Shown piece after piece: positions 17,919-26,215 of a stretch of 64,000 nucleotides of DNA; positions within the stretch are counted from its first letter, which is position 1; each line of letters begins with the position of its first letter. The DNA is from Leeia speluncae. GTDB lineage: Bacteria > Pseudomonadota > Gammaproteobacteria > Burkholderiales > Leeiaceae. The position numbers and the translations under genes are program-made. The stretch spans positions 62,001 to 126,000 of the forward strand of contig NZ_JAJBZT010000005.1 in NCBI RefSeq assembly GCF_020564625.1, written 5' to 3'. The notes under the pieces are model-generated. The model did no database searches and had not been told where the DNA came from. It saw only the letters and a list, made by a program, of their open reading frames with translations.

Positions 17919-18297
17919 GAAGTTCGCCAGACAATCGCTGCCAATGTTTACATTGGGGGAGGAAAGTCCGGGCTCCGTAGGGCAGGATGCCGGCTAACGG
18001 CCGGGCGTTGAAAGACGACGGAAAGTGCAACAGAGAGCTGAACCGCCGATGGCCTCGAAAGAGGATCAGGTAAGGGTGAAAAGGTGCGGTAAGAGCGCAC
18101 CGCAGTCGTGGCAACATGTACTGGCAGGGTAAACCCCATCCGGAGCAAGACCAAATAGGCAGGCGTTGAAGGGGCCCCCCGAGTCTGCGGGTAGGTTGCT
18201 TGAGCCTGTTAGCAATGACAGGCCTAGAGGAATGATTGTCAGTTTAATGTGTCGTAAGATGCATTGAATTACAGAACCCGGCTTATCGGCGAACTTC
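17919..18297 (+). ncRNA. rnpB: RNase P RNA (class A)
   Basis: Catalytic RNA that matures tRNA 5' ends. The ends pair as helix P1: GAAGTTCGCC at 17919-17928 with GGCGAACTTC at 18288-18297. Universally conserved blocks are present: GAGGAAAGTCCGGGCTCC near 17958, ACAGAGAGC-type text after the P5-P7 region, and the terminal ACAGAACCCGGCTTATCGG near 18270. Size (about 379 nt) is normal for a bacterial type A RNA. A T-rich stretch follows from 18296. Short open frames on the opposite strand here are not genes. Confidence 0.97.
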
Positions 18298-18384
18298 TTT
18301 TCCTTTTTCATTGAGTCGCTTCTATTGCCTTCAATAGGCATTCTCATGCAGACTCAAGGTTTTGACCAACAGAATCCTATCTTC

Positions 18385-18978
18385 ATGAGTTCAAAACCCG
18401 CCATTTTTCTTGCATCTAACAGCCCAAGACGACGTGAGTTGCTTACTCAAATTGGCGTACCTTTCACCGCATTTGCACCCGATATTGATGAAACGCCTTT
18501 CGAGTCTGAAAGTGCGGCAGACTACGTGATTCGCATGGCGAAAGAAAAAGCAGAAGCAGGCTGGCGCATGCGAAATGTCACCGGGGAGAATCATAGTTTG
18601 TTACTTGCAGCAGACACGAGTGTCGTTGCCAATGGCAATATTCTAGGCAAACCCATCGATGCGGCGGATGCAATGGCCATGCTGAGCAATTATAGCGGCC
18701 AGTCTCATGAAGTCATGACAGCAGTTGCCGTTACAAATGGCAAACAAACTGTCGTCGAAAATGTAGTGACATCCGTTTATTTCAGGCATTTATCTGAAAC
18801 AGAAATACGGCAGTATATTGAAAGTGGGGAACCGTTTGATAAAGCGGGAGGCTATGGCATTCAAGGCTTAGCCGCACTATTTGTTTCTCACTTAGAAGGC
18901 AGTTATACAGGGGTGATGGGCTTACCCTTATTTGAAACCGGTCAATTACTAGCGCAATTTGGGTATCCAATCTTATGA
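18385..18978 (+). CDS. Maf family nucleoside triphosphate pyrophosphatase
   Basis: House-cleaning pyrophosphatase that hydrolyses non-canonical or UTP/dTTP-type nucleotides. From the ATG at 18385 it has 197 residues and begins at the expected place (FLASNSPRRRELL is the nucleotide-binding loop, residues ~8-20). Also visible: DIDET near 36, ADTSVVANGNILGKP near 75, and the KAGGYGIQG motif near 155. Upstream in-frame starts exist at 18325 (TTG) and 18346 (ATG), but they add residues outside the fold. It overlaps the rng start by four bases. The YhdE subgroup (dTTP/UTP) is likely from its pairing with rng. Confidence 0.92.
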   Translation: MSSKPAIFLASNSPRRRELLTQIGVPFTAFAPDIDETPFESESAADYVIRMAKEKAEAGWRMRNVTGENHSLLLAADTSVVANGNILGKPIDAADAMAMLSNYSGQSHEVMTAVAVTNGKQTVVENVVTSVYFRHLSETEIRQYIESGEPFDKAGGYGIQGLAALFVSHLEGSYTGVMGLPLFETGQLLAQFGYPIL

Positions 18979-20429
18979 ACCAGGAAATTCTGATCAACGT
19001 TACGCCGCAGGAAACGCGCGTCGCAGTCATGGAAGATGGCATCGTCCAAGAATTACATATTGAACGCGAAGCGCAACGTGGTTTAGTCGGTAACATTTAT
19101 CTAGGACAAGTTCGACGAGTCCTGCCAGGCATGCAATCTGCATTCATCGAGATTGGCTTAGAAAGAGCCGCTTTTCTTCATATTGCTGATCTATTTGAAC
19201 AACGCCACCACCCAGACCCTGACCTTCGGATTGAAAAGCTACTTCACGAAGGACAAACGGTGCTTGTCCAAGTGATTAAAGACCCCATTGGTACAAAAGG
19301 GGCAAGACTCTCGACGCAAATTTCATTAGCGGGTCGTTACCTAGTCTTGTTGCCGCAAGAGCATCATATTGGCATCTCTCAGCGCATTGGCAACGATAGT
19401 GAACGAGAGCACCTAAAAGAACGCCTCACCAATTTGCTACCAAGCAATAATCAGCATGGTTATATTTTACGTACGAGCGCAGAAACTGCGACCGATGAAG
19501 AATTAAAATCAGATATTACTTATCTGCAAAAGATCTGGGAAAGCATCCAAGAATCTTCCCGAAAATCTGCCAGCAAAACCTTATTGTTCCAAGATCTTTC
19601 TATGCCATTACGGGTATTACGTGATTTTGTGAACCCAGAAACCAAAGTTATCCGCGTCGACTCGCGCGAGACTTTTGTAAAGATGCAAGACTTTGCCGAG
19701 CAGTTTGTCACCGGCGTGTTGGAAAGAATCAGCCACTATGCAGGGGAAAGACCTGTTTTCGAAACTTATGGCGTTGAAGCGGAAATTGAAAGAGCGTTGT
19801 CTCGACGCGTCAACCTGAAGTTTGGCGGTTACCTCATCATCGACCAAACCGAGGCAATGACGACGATTGACGTCAACACCGGTGGTTTTGTTGGCACACG
19901 CAATTTTGATGACACTATCTTCAAGACAAACTTGGAAGCCACGCTAGCGATTGCCCGCCAATTACGTCTAAGAAACTTAGGTGGCATGATCTTAATTGAC
20001 TTTATCGATATGGAAAGCGAAGAGCACCGTGAAACCGTGCTGGGGGAACTGACCAAAGCGATGTCTAGGGATCGTACGCGTGTCACAATTAATGGGTTTA
20101 CTAACCTAGGCTTAGTTGAATTAACACGTAAACGGACGCGTGAAAGCCTCGCACACATTCTTTGTGAGCCCTGCCCAACCTGCCAAGGCAGAGGTCAAAT
20201 TAAAACGGCCCAAACCATCTGTTACGAGATTTTGCGTGAAGTAGTGAGAGAAGCACGACAATACAATGCAAAAGAGTATCGTGTGCTTGCGTCCCAAGCG
20301 GTGATTGAACTCTTTTTGGATGAAGAGTCTCAAAGCTTGGCACAATTGGCCGACTTTATTGGTAAGCCAATTCGTCTGCAAGTAGAAACGCAATATGGGC
20401 AAGAACAATACGACGTGGTGATTTCATGA
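18975..20429 (+). CDS. rng: Ribonuclease G
   Basis: Endoribonuclease of the RNase E/G family that matures 16S rRNA 5' ends and cuts mRNAs. 484 residues match RNase G rather than the longer RNase E. An S1 domain lies near residues 35-120, a 5'-sensor region follows, and the DNase-I-like catalytic part has the metal-binding aspartates in IDVNTGGFVG (near 300) and LIDFIDME (near 343). CEPCPTCQGRG near 400 is the zinc-link. It is translationally coupled to maf upstream and dgkA downstream (ATGA overlaps on both sides). Confidence 0.95.
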   Translation: MNQEILINVTPQETRVAVMEDGIVQELHIEREAQRGLVGNIYLGQVRRVLPGMQSAFIEIGLERAAFLHIADLFEQRHHPDPDLRIEKLLHEGQTVLVQVIKDPIGTKGARLSTQISLAGRYLVLLPQEHHIGISQRIGNDSEREHLKERLTNLLPSNNQHGYILRTSAETATDEELKSDITYLQKIWESIQESSRKSASKTLLFQDLSMPLRVLRDFVNPETKVIRVDSRETFVKMQDFAEQFVTGVLERISHYAGERPVFETYGVEAEIERALSRRVNLKFGGYLIIDQTEAMTTIDVNTGGFVGTRNFDDTIFKTNLEATLAIARQLRLRNLGGMILIDFIDMESEEHRETVLGELTKAMSRDRTRVTINGFTNLGLVELTRKRTRESLAHILCEPCPTCQGRGQIKTAQTICYEILREVVREARQYNAKEYRVLASQAVIELFLDEESQSLAQLADFIGKPIRLQVETQYGQEQYDVVIS

Positions 20430-20800
20430 AACCCGGAAAAACCGGCCTTACCCGATTAATTCATGCATTTGGTTATTCTGTTGATGGTTTAAAAGCCGGC
20501 TGGCAGCGTGAAGCAGCCATTCGCCAAGAAATTATCGCACTTATAATTCTTTTACCTTTAGGTATCTGGTTACCAGTCGGTATTCCCGTTAAACTGGCTT
20601 TATTAGCTTCGACACTAGCAGTGTTAGTGGTTGAGTTACTTAACTCTGCCGTAGAAGCGGTGGTCGACTTAGCCTCACCCGACCGACATGATTTAGCAAA
20701 ACTAGCCAAAGATTTAGGCAGTGCCGCCGTTTTGATGACACTCATTGTGGCGATAGCGGTTTGGTCCTATGCAGTTTGGCTGGCTTTTGGTACACATTAG
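20426..20800 (+). CDS. dgkA: Diacylglycerol kinase
   Basis: Small trimeric integral-membrane kinase that recycles diacylglycerol to phosphatidate. 124 residues, three hydrophobic helices (about 35-50, 52-68, 100-120), and the conserved EAAIRQE near residue 28 and ELLNSAVEAVVDL near 70 that form the active site. It begins within the rng stop (ATGA). Thirteen bases separate it from the lipoprotein gene that follows. Confidence 0.95.
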   Translation: MKPGKTGLTRLIHAFGYSVDGLKAGWQREAAIRQEIIALIILLPLGIWLPVGIPVKLALLASTLAVLVVELLNSAVEAVVDLASPDRHDLAKLAKDLGSAAVLMTLIVAIAVWSYAVWLAFGTH

Positions 20801-20813
20801 CAGGAGCCCCCCC

Positions 20814-21284
20814 ATGAAACACGTAAGCCCTCTCTCTATTTTAATGAGCGCAATGCTAGCAAGCAGCCTTTTGCTAACCGGTTGTACCACCAGCAAATCG
20901 GGCGATGTGTATAGCCGCAATAGTGCAAGAAGCATTCAAACGGTGGAGACGGGTGTTGTAAAAAGTGTGCGCCAAGTAAAACTAGAAGGCACCAACTCTG
21001 GTGTCGGTACGTTTGGAGGTGCAGTGGTTGGTGGGATTGCTGGCAGCCATGTTGGCGGCGGTGACGGCCGAATTGTCGGCGGTGTAGTGGGATCGATTCT
21101 GGGTGGGATTGTAGGAAACTCGATCGAGAAAAACACCACCCAATCAAACGGGCTAGAAATTACCATTTTACTAGACAATGGTCGTACCATTGCGGTAGTA
21201 CAAGAAGGTAATGACGATATTCGCCCAGGGGATCGCGTCAATGTACTCAGTGGTAATGGCGAAAGCAGAGTAACGCGTAACTAA
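20814..21284 (+). CDS. Outer-membrane lipoprotein, SlyB/Pcp-type with glycine-zipper
   Basis: From ATG 20814 (AGGAG eight bases upstream) it has 156 residues. Signal peptide plus lipobox LLTG-C at about 25, so lipidated at that cysteine. The middle is a glycine-zipper 2TM region (about 65-105: GGAVVGGIAGSHVGGGDGR, then VGGVVGSILGGIVGNS). The C-terminal ~45 residues form a small beta domain (LDNGRTIAVVQEGNDDIRPG). It belongs to the SlyB/PCP lipoprotein family, which stabilises the outer membrane. The frame is open further upstream, overlapping dgkA, but that is not the start. Confidence 0.85.
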   Translation: MKHVSPLSILMSAMLASSLLLTGCTTSKSGDVYSRNSARSIQTVETGVVKSVRQVKLEGTNSGVGTFGGAVVGGIAGSHVGGGDGRIVGGVVGSILGGIVGNSIEKNTTQSNGLEITILLDNGRTIAVVQEGNDDIRPGDRVNVLSGNGESRVTRN

Positions 21285-21301
21285 GTACAACCGCTTCAGG
21301 C

Positions 21302-21337
21302 ATAAAAAAAGGAACCACAGTGGGTTCCTTTTTTTAT
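21302..21337. terminator. Bidirectional terminator, lipoprotein / htpX
   Basis: ATAAAAAAAGGAACC and GGTTCCTTTTTTTAT pair almost perfectly across a short loop. T runs on both strands. Confidence 0.88.
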
Positions 21338-21355
21338 GTGTGTTAACACGAATAC

Positions 21356-22210
21356 TTAATACCGCCCGGCCATCTGCATCAAGCGAGAAACGCGCTCACT
21401 GGTCTCTGGGTGAGTTCTAAATAAGCCCGTAATGCCGCTACCCGACAATGGATTGATAATCATCATCTGCGCAGTTTCCGGGTGTTGTTCTGCAGCCGGC
21501 ATCTGATAACCTTGCGCATAATGCTCAATTTTTTGTAATGCATTAGCTAATGCGACTGGGTCACCGCTAATTTCTGCACCACCGCGATCTGCCTCGTACT
21601 CTCTTGCACGTGAAATCGCCATTTGAATTAGCGTTGCTGCTAGCGGCGCAAAAATCATAATCAGAATCGCTACAATCGGATTTACACTGCGCTCGTCATC
21701 ACGAGAACCGCCGGTGAAGAACATGGCAAAGTTAGCAATCGCGCTGATAGCACCTGCGACTGATGCGCTTAATGTAGAAATTAAGGTGTCTCTATGCTTC
21801 ACGTGCGCTAGTTCATGTGCCATTACCCCGCGCAATTCGCGCTCAGACAACAAACGCATAATACCGGTTGTTGCTGCGACGGCAGCATTCGCAGGGTTTC
21901 GACCGGTTGCAAATGCATTAGGCTGCGCTTCGTCAATGATGTACACCCTAGGCATTGGCAAGCCTGCGCGTTGCGCAAGTTCGGCAACCATTCCATAAAA
22001 CTGAGGGGCTGAATGTGCGTCAACTTCGCGCGCATTGTACATCCGCAATACCGCTTGGTCTGAAAACCAATAGGCCCAGAAGTTCATCCCACCCGCAAAT
22101 AGTAAAGCAATGATGAGACCAGTTGCTCCACCGAGTGACAGTCCAATGACACCGAATAAGGCGGTGATAGCTGCCATCAGTAATGTCGTCTTGAACCAAT
22201 TTCCAATCAT
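21356..22210 (-). CDS. htpX: Membrane zinc metalloprotease HtpX
   Basis: Inner-membrane M48 protease that degrades misfolded membrane proteins. From ATG 22210 (GGAG site) it has 284 residues, the usual length; the frame extends upstream to 22276 without a ribosome site. Four hydrophobic segments: two at the N-terminus and two near 145-165 and 180-205. Zinc motif HELAH near residue 132, with the third ligand in [10 protein letters not shown] near 205. It lies about 62 bases after the fmt stop on the same strand and ends at a shared terminator. CpxR-type control known elsewhere is not visible here. Confidence 0.94.
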   Translation of the reverse strand: MIGNWFKTTLLMAAITALFGVIGLSLGGATGLIIALLFAGGMNFWAYWFSDQAVLRMYNAREVDAHSAPQFYGMVAELAQRAGLPMPRVYIIDEAQPNAFATGRNPANAAVAATTGIMRLLSERELRGVMAHELAHVKHRDTLISTLSASVAGAISAIANFAMFFTGGSRDDERSVNPIVAILIMIFAPLAATLIQMAISRAREYEADRGGAEISGDPVALANALQKIEHYAQGYQMPAAEQHPETAQMMIINPLSGSGITGLFRTHPETSERVSRLMQMAGRY

Positions 22211-22272
22211 GTTTGTTACTCCATAAACCGCAACGGCGGCACACTGGTTAGATTGGGTTAAGTGAAAAAAAT

Positions 22273-23196
22273 TCAATCACCTAATTGAAGACCATTCACC
22301 AACTGTTGACCAGCCACTAAGGCTGCCGCTGGCGCTCGCTTACTACCGGCCTTTTGCACCTCTACTAGCCGTAACGCACCCTTACCGCACCCCACGAATA
22401 CATCATTGCCATCTAGTTGAACACGGCCAGCTGCAAGCGCCATTTCAGTGGGTTCGGCCAACCAAATTTTTAATAATTCACCCGCTAGCTTCGTTGCAGC
22501 CCCAGGTGCGGGGTTTAATGCACGAATTTTCCGGGCTAACACCGAAGCATCGTGCGACCAATCTATTAGCGCTTCTGCTTTATCAATTTTAGCAGCATAG
22601 GTTACCCCCTCAGCAGGCTGAACAGTTGGATGAATCTCACCATTCACCCATTTCGGCAGCGTTTCCACAATCGCTTTGCCACCAATTTCAGCCAAACGAT
22701 CATGCAGCAGTGCGGTTGTGTCTTGATCTGTGATGGCTGTTTCATAAATAGACAGCATTGGGCCAGTATCTAGCCCAGCTTCCATTTGCATGATGGTGAT
22801 ACCAGTCGCTGCATCGCCTGACTCAATCGCGCGGTGAATAGGCGCAGCACCGCGCCATCTTGGCAATAGAGAAGCGTGAATATTCAAGCAACCATGTTTA
22901 GGAATATCTAACACCAGTTGCGGCAAAATTAAGCCATACGCCGCAACCACCATCACATCAGCATTTAGCGCGGCCAGTTGCTGCTGGATGGTTTCGTCTT
23001 TTAGAGACAATGGCTGCCATACGTCAATCTGATGTGCTAATGCACACACTTTTACTGGACTAGGCGTTAGCTTCATGCCACGACCTGCAGGTCGGTCTGG
23101 TTGTGTCAAAACCAATACAATTTCATGTCCCGCATCAATCAAGGCTTTTAAGGCGACTTCAGCAAAGACAGGGGTTCCTGCAAAAATAATTCGCAT
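22273..23196 (-). CDS. fmt: Methionyl-tRNA formyltransferase
   Basis: Formylates initiator Met-tRNA using 10-formyl-tetrahydrofolate. 307 residues from ATG 23196 (a TTG 18 bases upstream is less likely). It opens with [15 protein letters not shown]. The folate-site signature includes [20 protein letters not shown] (catalytic Asn and His, near 108-127), and [12 protein letters not shown] follows near 145. The C-terminal OB-like domain is complete. It lies 48 bases after def on the same strand, the classic def-fmt pair. Confidence 0.95.
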   Translation of the reverse strand: MRIIFAGTPVFAEVALKALIDAGHEIVLVLTQPDRPAGRGMKLTPSPVKVCALAHQIDVWQPLSLKDETIQQQLAALNADVMVVAAYGLILPQLVLDIPKHGCLNIHASLLPRWRGAAPIHRAIESGDAATGITIMQMEAGLDTGPMLSIYETAITDQDTTALLHDRLAEIGGKAIVETLPKWVNGEIHPTVQPAEGVTYAAKIDKAEALIDWSHDASVLARKIRALNPAPGAATKLAGELLKIWLAEPTEMALAAGRVQLDGNDVFVGCGKGALRLVEVQKAGSKRAPAAALVAGQQLVNGLQLGD

Positions 23197-23244
23197 AGTA
23201 GATTCACACTTCAATCAATATCTAAATGAGTTAGTAGCAAGCGA

Positions 23245-23748
23245 TTACAGATTTTTTTGCTGCTGTTTCTTCAGTTTCTTTAAGATGCGATCCTGCTTTA
23301 GACGAGATAAATGTTCGACAAACACTTTGCCGTCTAAGTGATCGATTTCATGTTGAATGCAAATCGACAAAATTTCGTCCGCATCGATATGAAAGGTTTT
23401 ACCGTTTTTATCTAATGCTTCCACTTTTACTGTGTCAGCCCTAGTGACTTTATCGTAGATTCCGGGCACCGAAAGGCAGCCTTCTTCATATACCCGCTCA
23501 CCGGTTTTCGCCGTCAGTTTCGGGTTGATAAACACCATGGGGGCAGAGTGATCTTCACTCACATCAATCACCACAATGCGCTGATGAATGTTGACTTGCG
23601 TTGCAGCTAAGCCAATCCCATTGGCTTCGTACATCGTCTCTAACATGTCATCAATAATTTTTCGGATCTCATCGTTTACCTCTTTGACAGGTGCTGCCAC
23701 GGTATGTAAACGTTCATCTGGATAGTGAAGAATATTCAGTAAGGCCAT
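23245..23748 (-). CDS. def: Peptide deformylase
   Basis: Iron/zinc hydrolase removing the N-formyl group from nascent proteins. 167 residues from the ATG at 23748. All three motifs are intact: GIGLAATQV near 45, EEGCLSVPG near 90 (metal cysteine), and [12 protein letters not shown] near 133 (two metal histidines and catalytic Glu). The frame stays open to 23802, but the family begins at LLNILHYPD. It is divergent from the LysM gene, the standard arrangement in proteobacteria. Confidence 0.96.
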   Translation of the reverse strand: MALLNILHYPDERLHTVAAPVKEVNDEIRKIIDDMLETMYEANGIGLAATQVNIHQRIVVIDVSEDHSAPMVFINPKLTAKTGERVYEEGCLSVPGIYDKVTRADTVKVEALDKNGKTFHIDADEILSICIQHEIDHLDGKVFVEHLSRLKQDRILKKLKKQQQKNL

Positions 23749-23927
23749 GTTTTTTGTCCATTTAAGGCATTTAAGCTTGGGCAAATGTTGCCTAAGGCGC
23801 AAAATGCATGCAGTATTATGCTATTTATCTGACATAATTAGATAAATTTTGATTTCTGCTATTGTACAGTTGCTGCAGTCACATACAAAATAGGCAATCC
23901 ATTTTAAACCGTTTTTCGGGGCACCCC

Positions 23928-24974
23928 ATGCGGAAGTTACTTGTTTCTTTGTTCATGTCAGTCAGTATTGCCGGTGTTCATGCCGATGATCTGACATTGA
24001 AAAATGGCTACCCTCAGACTTACACAGTCAAAAAGGGCGACACGCTATGGGCGATTTCAGGCAAGTTTCTTAAACAGCCTTGGCGCTGGCCTGAATTATG
24101 GAACCTCAACAAAAGTGATATTAAAAATCCACACTGGATTTACCCAGGCGATTTAATCACGCTAGATTTTGTGAATGGGAAACCTCGCTTGTCTCGGTCA
24201 CGCGGGGCAAAAATGAGTGGTGGCATTGTTAAGCTTAGCCCGCAAGTACGGGTTGAGGGCATGGATAAAGATGCAATCCCTGCGATTCCATCGTCTGTCA
24301 TCGACCCATTCCTGACCCAACCGAAGGTAATTGAAGAAGACGAACTAAAAGACTCTCCTCGCGTCGCAGGTGGTGCAGAAGGTCGTTTAAGCTATGGTCA
24401 ATTTGATTACATTTATGCAACAGGCCTTGCAAATGCAAAAGAGGGCTCTATCTGGCAAATTTACCGCCAAGGTAAAGAGATGGAAAACCCAGACGAAGAT
24501 GCAGAAGATAGCGACTTGGGTTTTGAAGCCATCTATGCCGCTGATGCACGCTTAGATGTTCCTGGTGAAGTTAGCAAATTAACGATTGTGAAAGCAGAAC
24601 GAGAAGTTAGCCAGAGCGATCGCTTAACCCCTGCACCGCAAGCCGAACTACGTAACTATGTTCCTCATCCTGTTGAGCCAGGCTTCAGTGCCCGCGTAGT
24701 AAAAACCTATGCGGACATGGCAGAAGGTGCACAGTACTATATGGTCGTTATCAATAAAGGTACGTCTTCAGGCATGGAAGTTGGTCACGTGATGAAGGTC
24801 TTCAATGCGGGAAGAAAAATCCTGAAAGAAGACAAAAAAGAACCTGATTTGCTAACCCTTCCTGAAGAAGCGGGTACCTTGATGGTCTTTAAAACGTTTG
24901 AAAAGATTTCATACGCTTTAGTCATGGAGTCTTCTCGCCCAATTAAAGATGGTGATATTTTAGGCGCACCATGA
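23928..24974 (+). CDS. LysM peptidoglycan-binding protein
   Basis: 348 residues from ATG 23928. Signal peptide (1-19, ending VHA). A LysM domain follows at about 30-85: YTVKKGDTLWAISGKFLKQP, then WRWPELWNLNKSDIKNPHW and IYPGDLITL. The ~250-residue C-terminal part is conserved next to dprA in many betaproteobacteria but has no assigned activity. It is exported and likely bound to peptidoglycan. It overlaps dprA by four bases (ATGA), so the pair is coupled, although no functional link to DNA processing is evident. Confidence 0.85.
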   Translation: MRKLLVSLFMSVSIAGVHADDLTLKNGYPQTYTVKKGDTLWAISGKFLKQPWRWPELWNLNKSDIKNPHWIYPGDLITLDFVNGKPRLSRSRGAKMSGGIVKLSPQVRVEGMDKDAIPAIPSSVIDPFLTQPKVIEEDELKDSPRVAGGAEGRLSYGQFDYIYATGLANAKEGSIWQIYRQGKEMENPDEDAEDSDLGFEAIYAADARLDVPGEVSKLTIVKAEREVSQSDRLTPAPQAELRNYVPHPVEPGFSARVVKTYADMAEGAQYYMVVINKGTSSGMEVGHVMKVFNAGRKILKEDKKEPDLLTLPEEAGTLMVFKTFEKISYALVMESSRPIKDGDILGAP

Positions 24975-26044
24975 CAGAACAAGAAGCATGGCTTCGATTA
25001 ACGCTGACGCCGGGCCTAGGTCCGGCGTATTTATTGGCACTATTGAAAGCCTTTAAAGACCCTGCTATTGCAGTCGATCAAACCGAATCAACCCTATCAG
25101 CTGTTGTTCCCAAAAAAGTTGCAAAAGCAATTGTAGAACGGCAAGGCACGGACAAGGTGGATGCGCATCTGGCATGGCTGAGTGAACCCAATAATTCACT
25201 CATGACGTTAGCAGATGCAGACTACCCGCCCCTACTTCTCGAAAGCCCTGCTCCGCCACCGCTATTATTTATCAAGGGCAACCGCGCTTTGCTCAACCAA
25301 ACGGCAATTGGTATTGTCGGTAGCCGCCACGCGACCTCTTCTGGAATTGATAATGCAAGGCATTTTTCAGAGGCGTTATCTCAGCAAAAGGTAACGGTGA
25401 TTAGTGGGCTAGCTGCAGGCATTGATACCGCCGCACACGAAGGTGGTTTGTTAGGCCGTGGTAGTACTGTGGCGGTTGTAGGTACCGGTTTAGACCGGGT
25501 GTATCCGGCACAAAATAGAGAGTTAGCACATCGCATCGCTGCTAACGGCGCGATTGTTTCTGAGTACCCTTTAGGCAGCCAACCGCTTGCAGGCCACTTT
25601 CCACAGCGAAACCGAATTATCGCCGGACTATCAAAAGGCTGTTTGGTGGTAGAAGCCACACTGGGCAGTGGATCACTCATTACCGCCAAAGAAGCACTCG
25701 AACAGGGTAGAGATGTCTTTGCGATTCCGGGGTCGATTCATGCGCCGCAAAGTAAAGGTTGCCACTATTTAATTAAGTCAGGTGCGAAATTAGTCGACGA
25801 CGTCAATGACATTTTGTCAGAACTAGCTATTGATCTTCGCCCCGCAGCAAAAACCTTCACTTCGCCAGACTCGCTAACGCAACCAAGCTTCCCTGAGGGA
25901 CTAACGTTTGACCCGGTAGACTTAGATGGGCTTAGCTTAAAAAGTCAGCTACCGATTGCAGAATTAATGCCTCTTTTATTGCAACTTGAGCTAGAAGGTT
26001 GGGTCGAAAGCTTGCCTGGTGGTCGCTATCGGCGGCGAAAATAG
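24971..26044 (+). CDS. dprA: DNA-processing protein DprA
   Basis: Loads RecA on incoming single-stranded DNA during transformation. 357 residues in three parts: an N-terminal helix-hairpin region (LTPGLGPAYLLALLKAF), a Rossmann-like core (GIVGSRHATSSG near 113, SGLAAGIDTAAHEGGLLGRG near 140 cited in full at 20 residues, VVGTGLDRVYP near 165, and GSLITAKEALEQGRDVFAIPG cited in part), and a C-terminal winged helix (about 300-357). Intact, so natural competence is possible, though dprA is widely conserved even in non-competent species. Coupled to the LysM gene. Confidence 0.95.
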   Translation: MTEQEAWLRLTLTPGLGPAYLLALLKAFKDPAIAVDQTESTLSAVVPKKVAKAIVERQGTDKVDAHLAWLSEPNNSLMTLADADYPPLLLESPAPPPLLFIKGNRALLNQTAIGIVGSRHATSSGIDNARHFSEALSQQKVTVISGLAAGIDTAAHEGGLLGRGSTVAVVGTGLDRVYPAQNRELAHRIAANGAIVSEYPLGSQPLAGHFPQRNRIIAGLSKGCLVVEATLGSGSLITAKEALEQGRDVFAIPGSIHAPQSKGCHYLIKSGAKLVDDVNDILSELAIDLRPAAKTFTSPDSLTQPSFPEGLTFDPVDLDGLSLKSQLPIAELMPLLLQLELEGWVESLPGGRYRRRK

Positions 26045-26085
26045 CCTTTCAGAGACATTTTTTGTGCGCTGCCGCGATAAGGGCA

Positions 26086-26115
26086 TTGTGAAAATTTATG
26101 TAATACCGTTACACT
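26086..26115 (+). promoter_or_regulatory. Candidate sigma-70 promoter for topA
   Basis: TTGTGA at 26086-26091 and TACACT at 26110-26115 are spaced by 18 bases. The ~100-base leader that follows holds two hairpins (26123-26139, CGTGCT-CAA-AGCACG; and about 26160-26180). Weak but reasonable match. Confidence 0.35.
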
Positions 26116-26215
26116 GAAAAAAAGAGCGTGCTCAAAGCACGTGCACAAATTAGGGAAAGTGGCTCATCATGAGGGCCACATCAAGTGCGGCTAGATCGAA
26201 AGACGACGGATAAAC

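Noticed and set aside
17911-18347. Overlapping minus-strand frames across the RNase P RNA region
   Set aside because: They are read on the wrong strand of a clear rnpB gene and have no ribosome site or recognisable domain.
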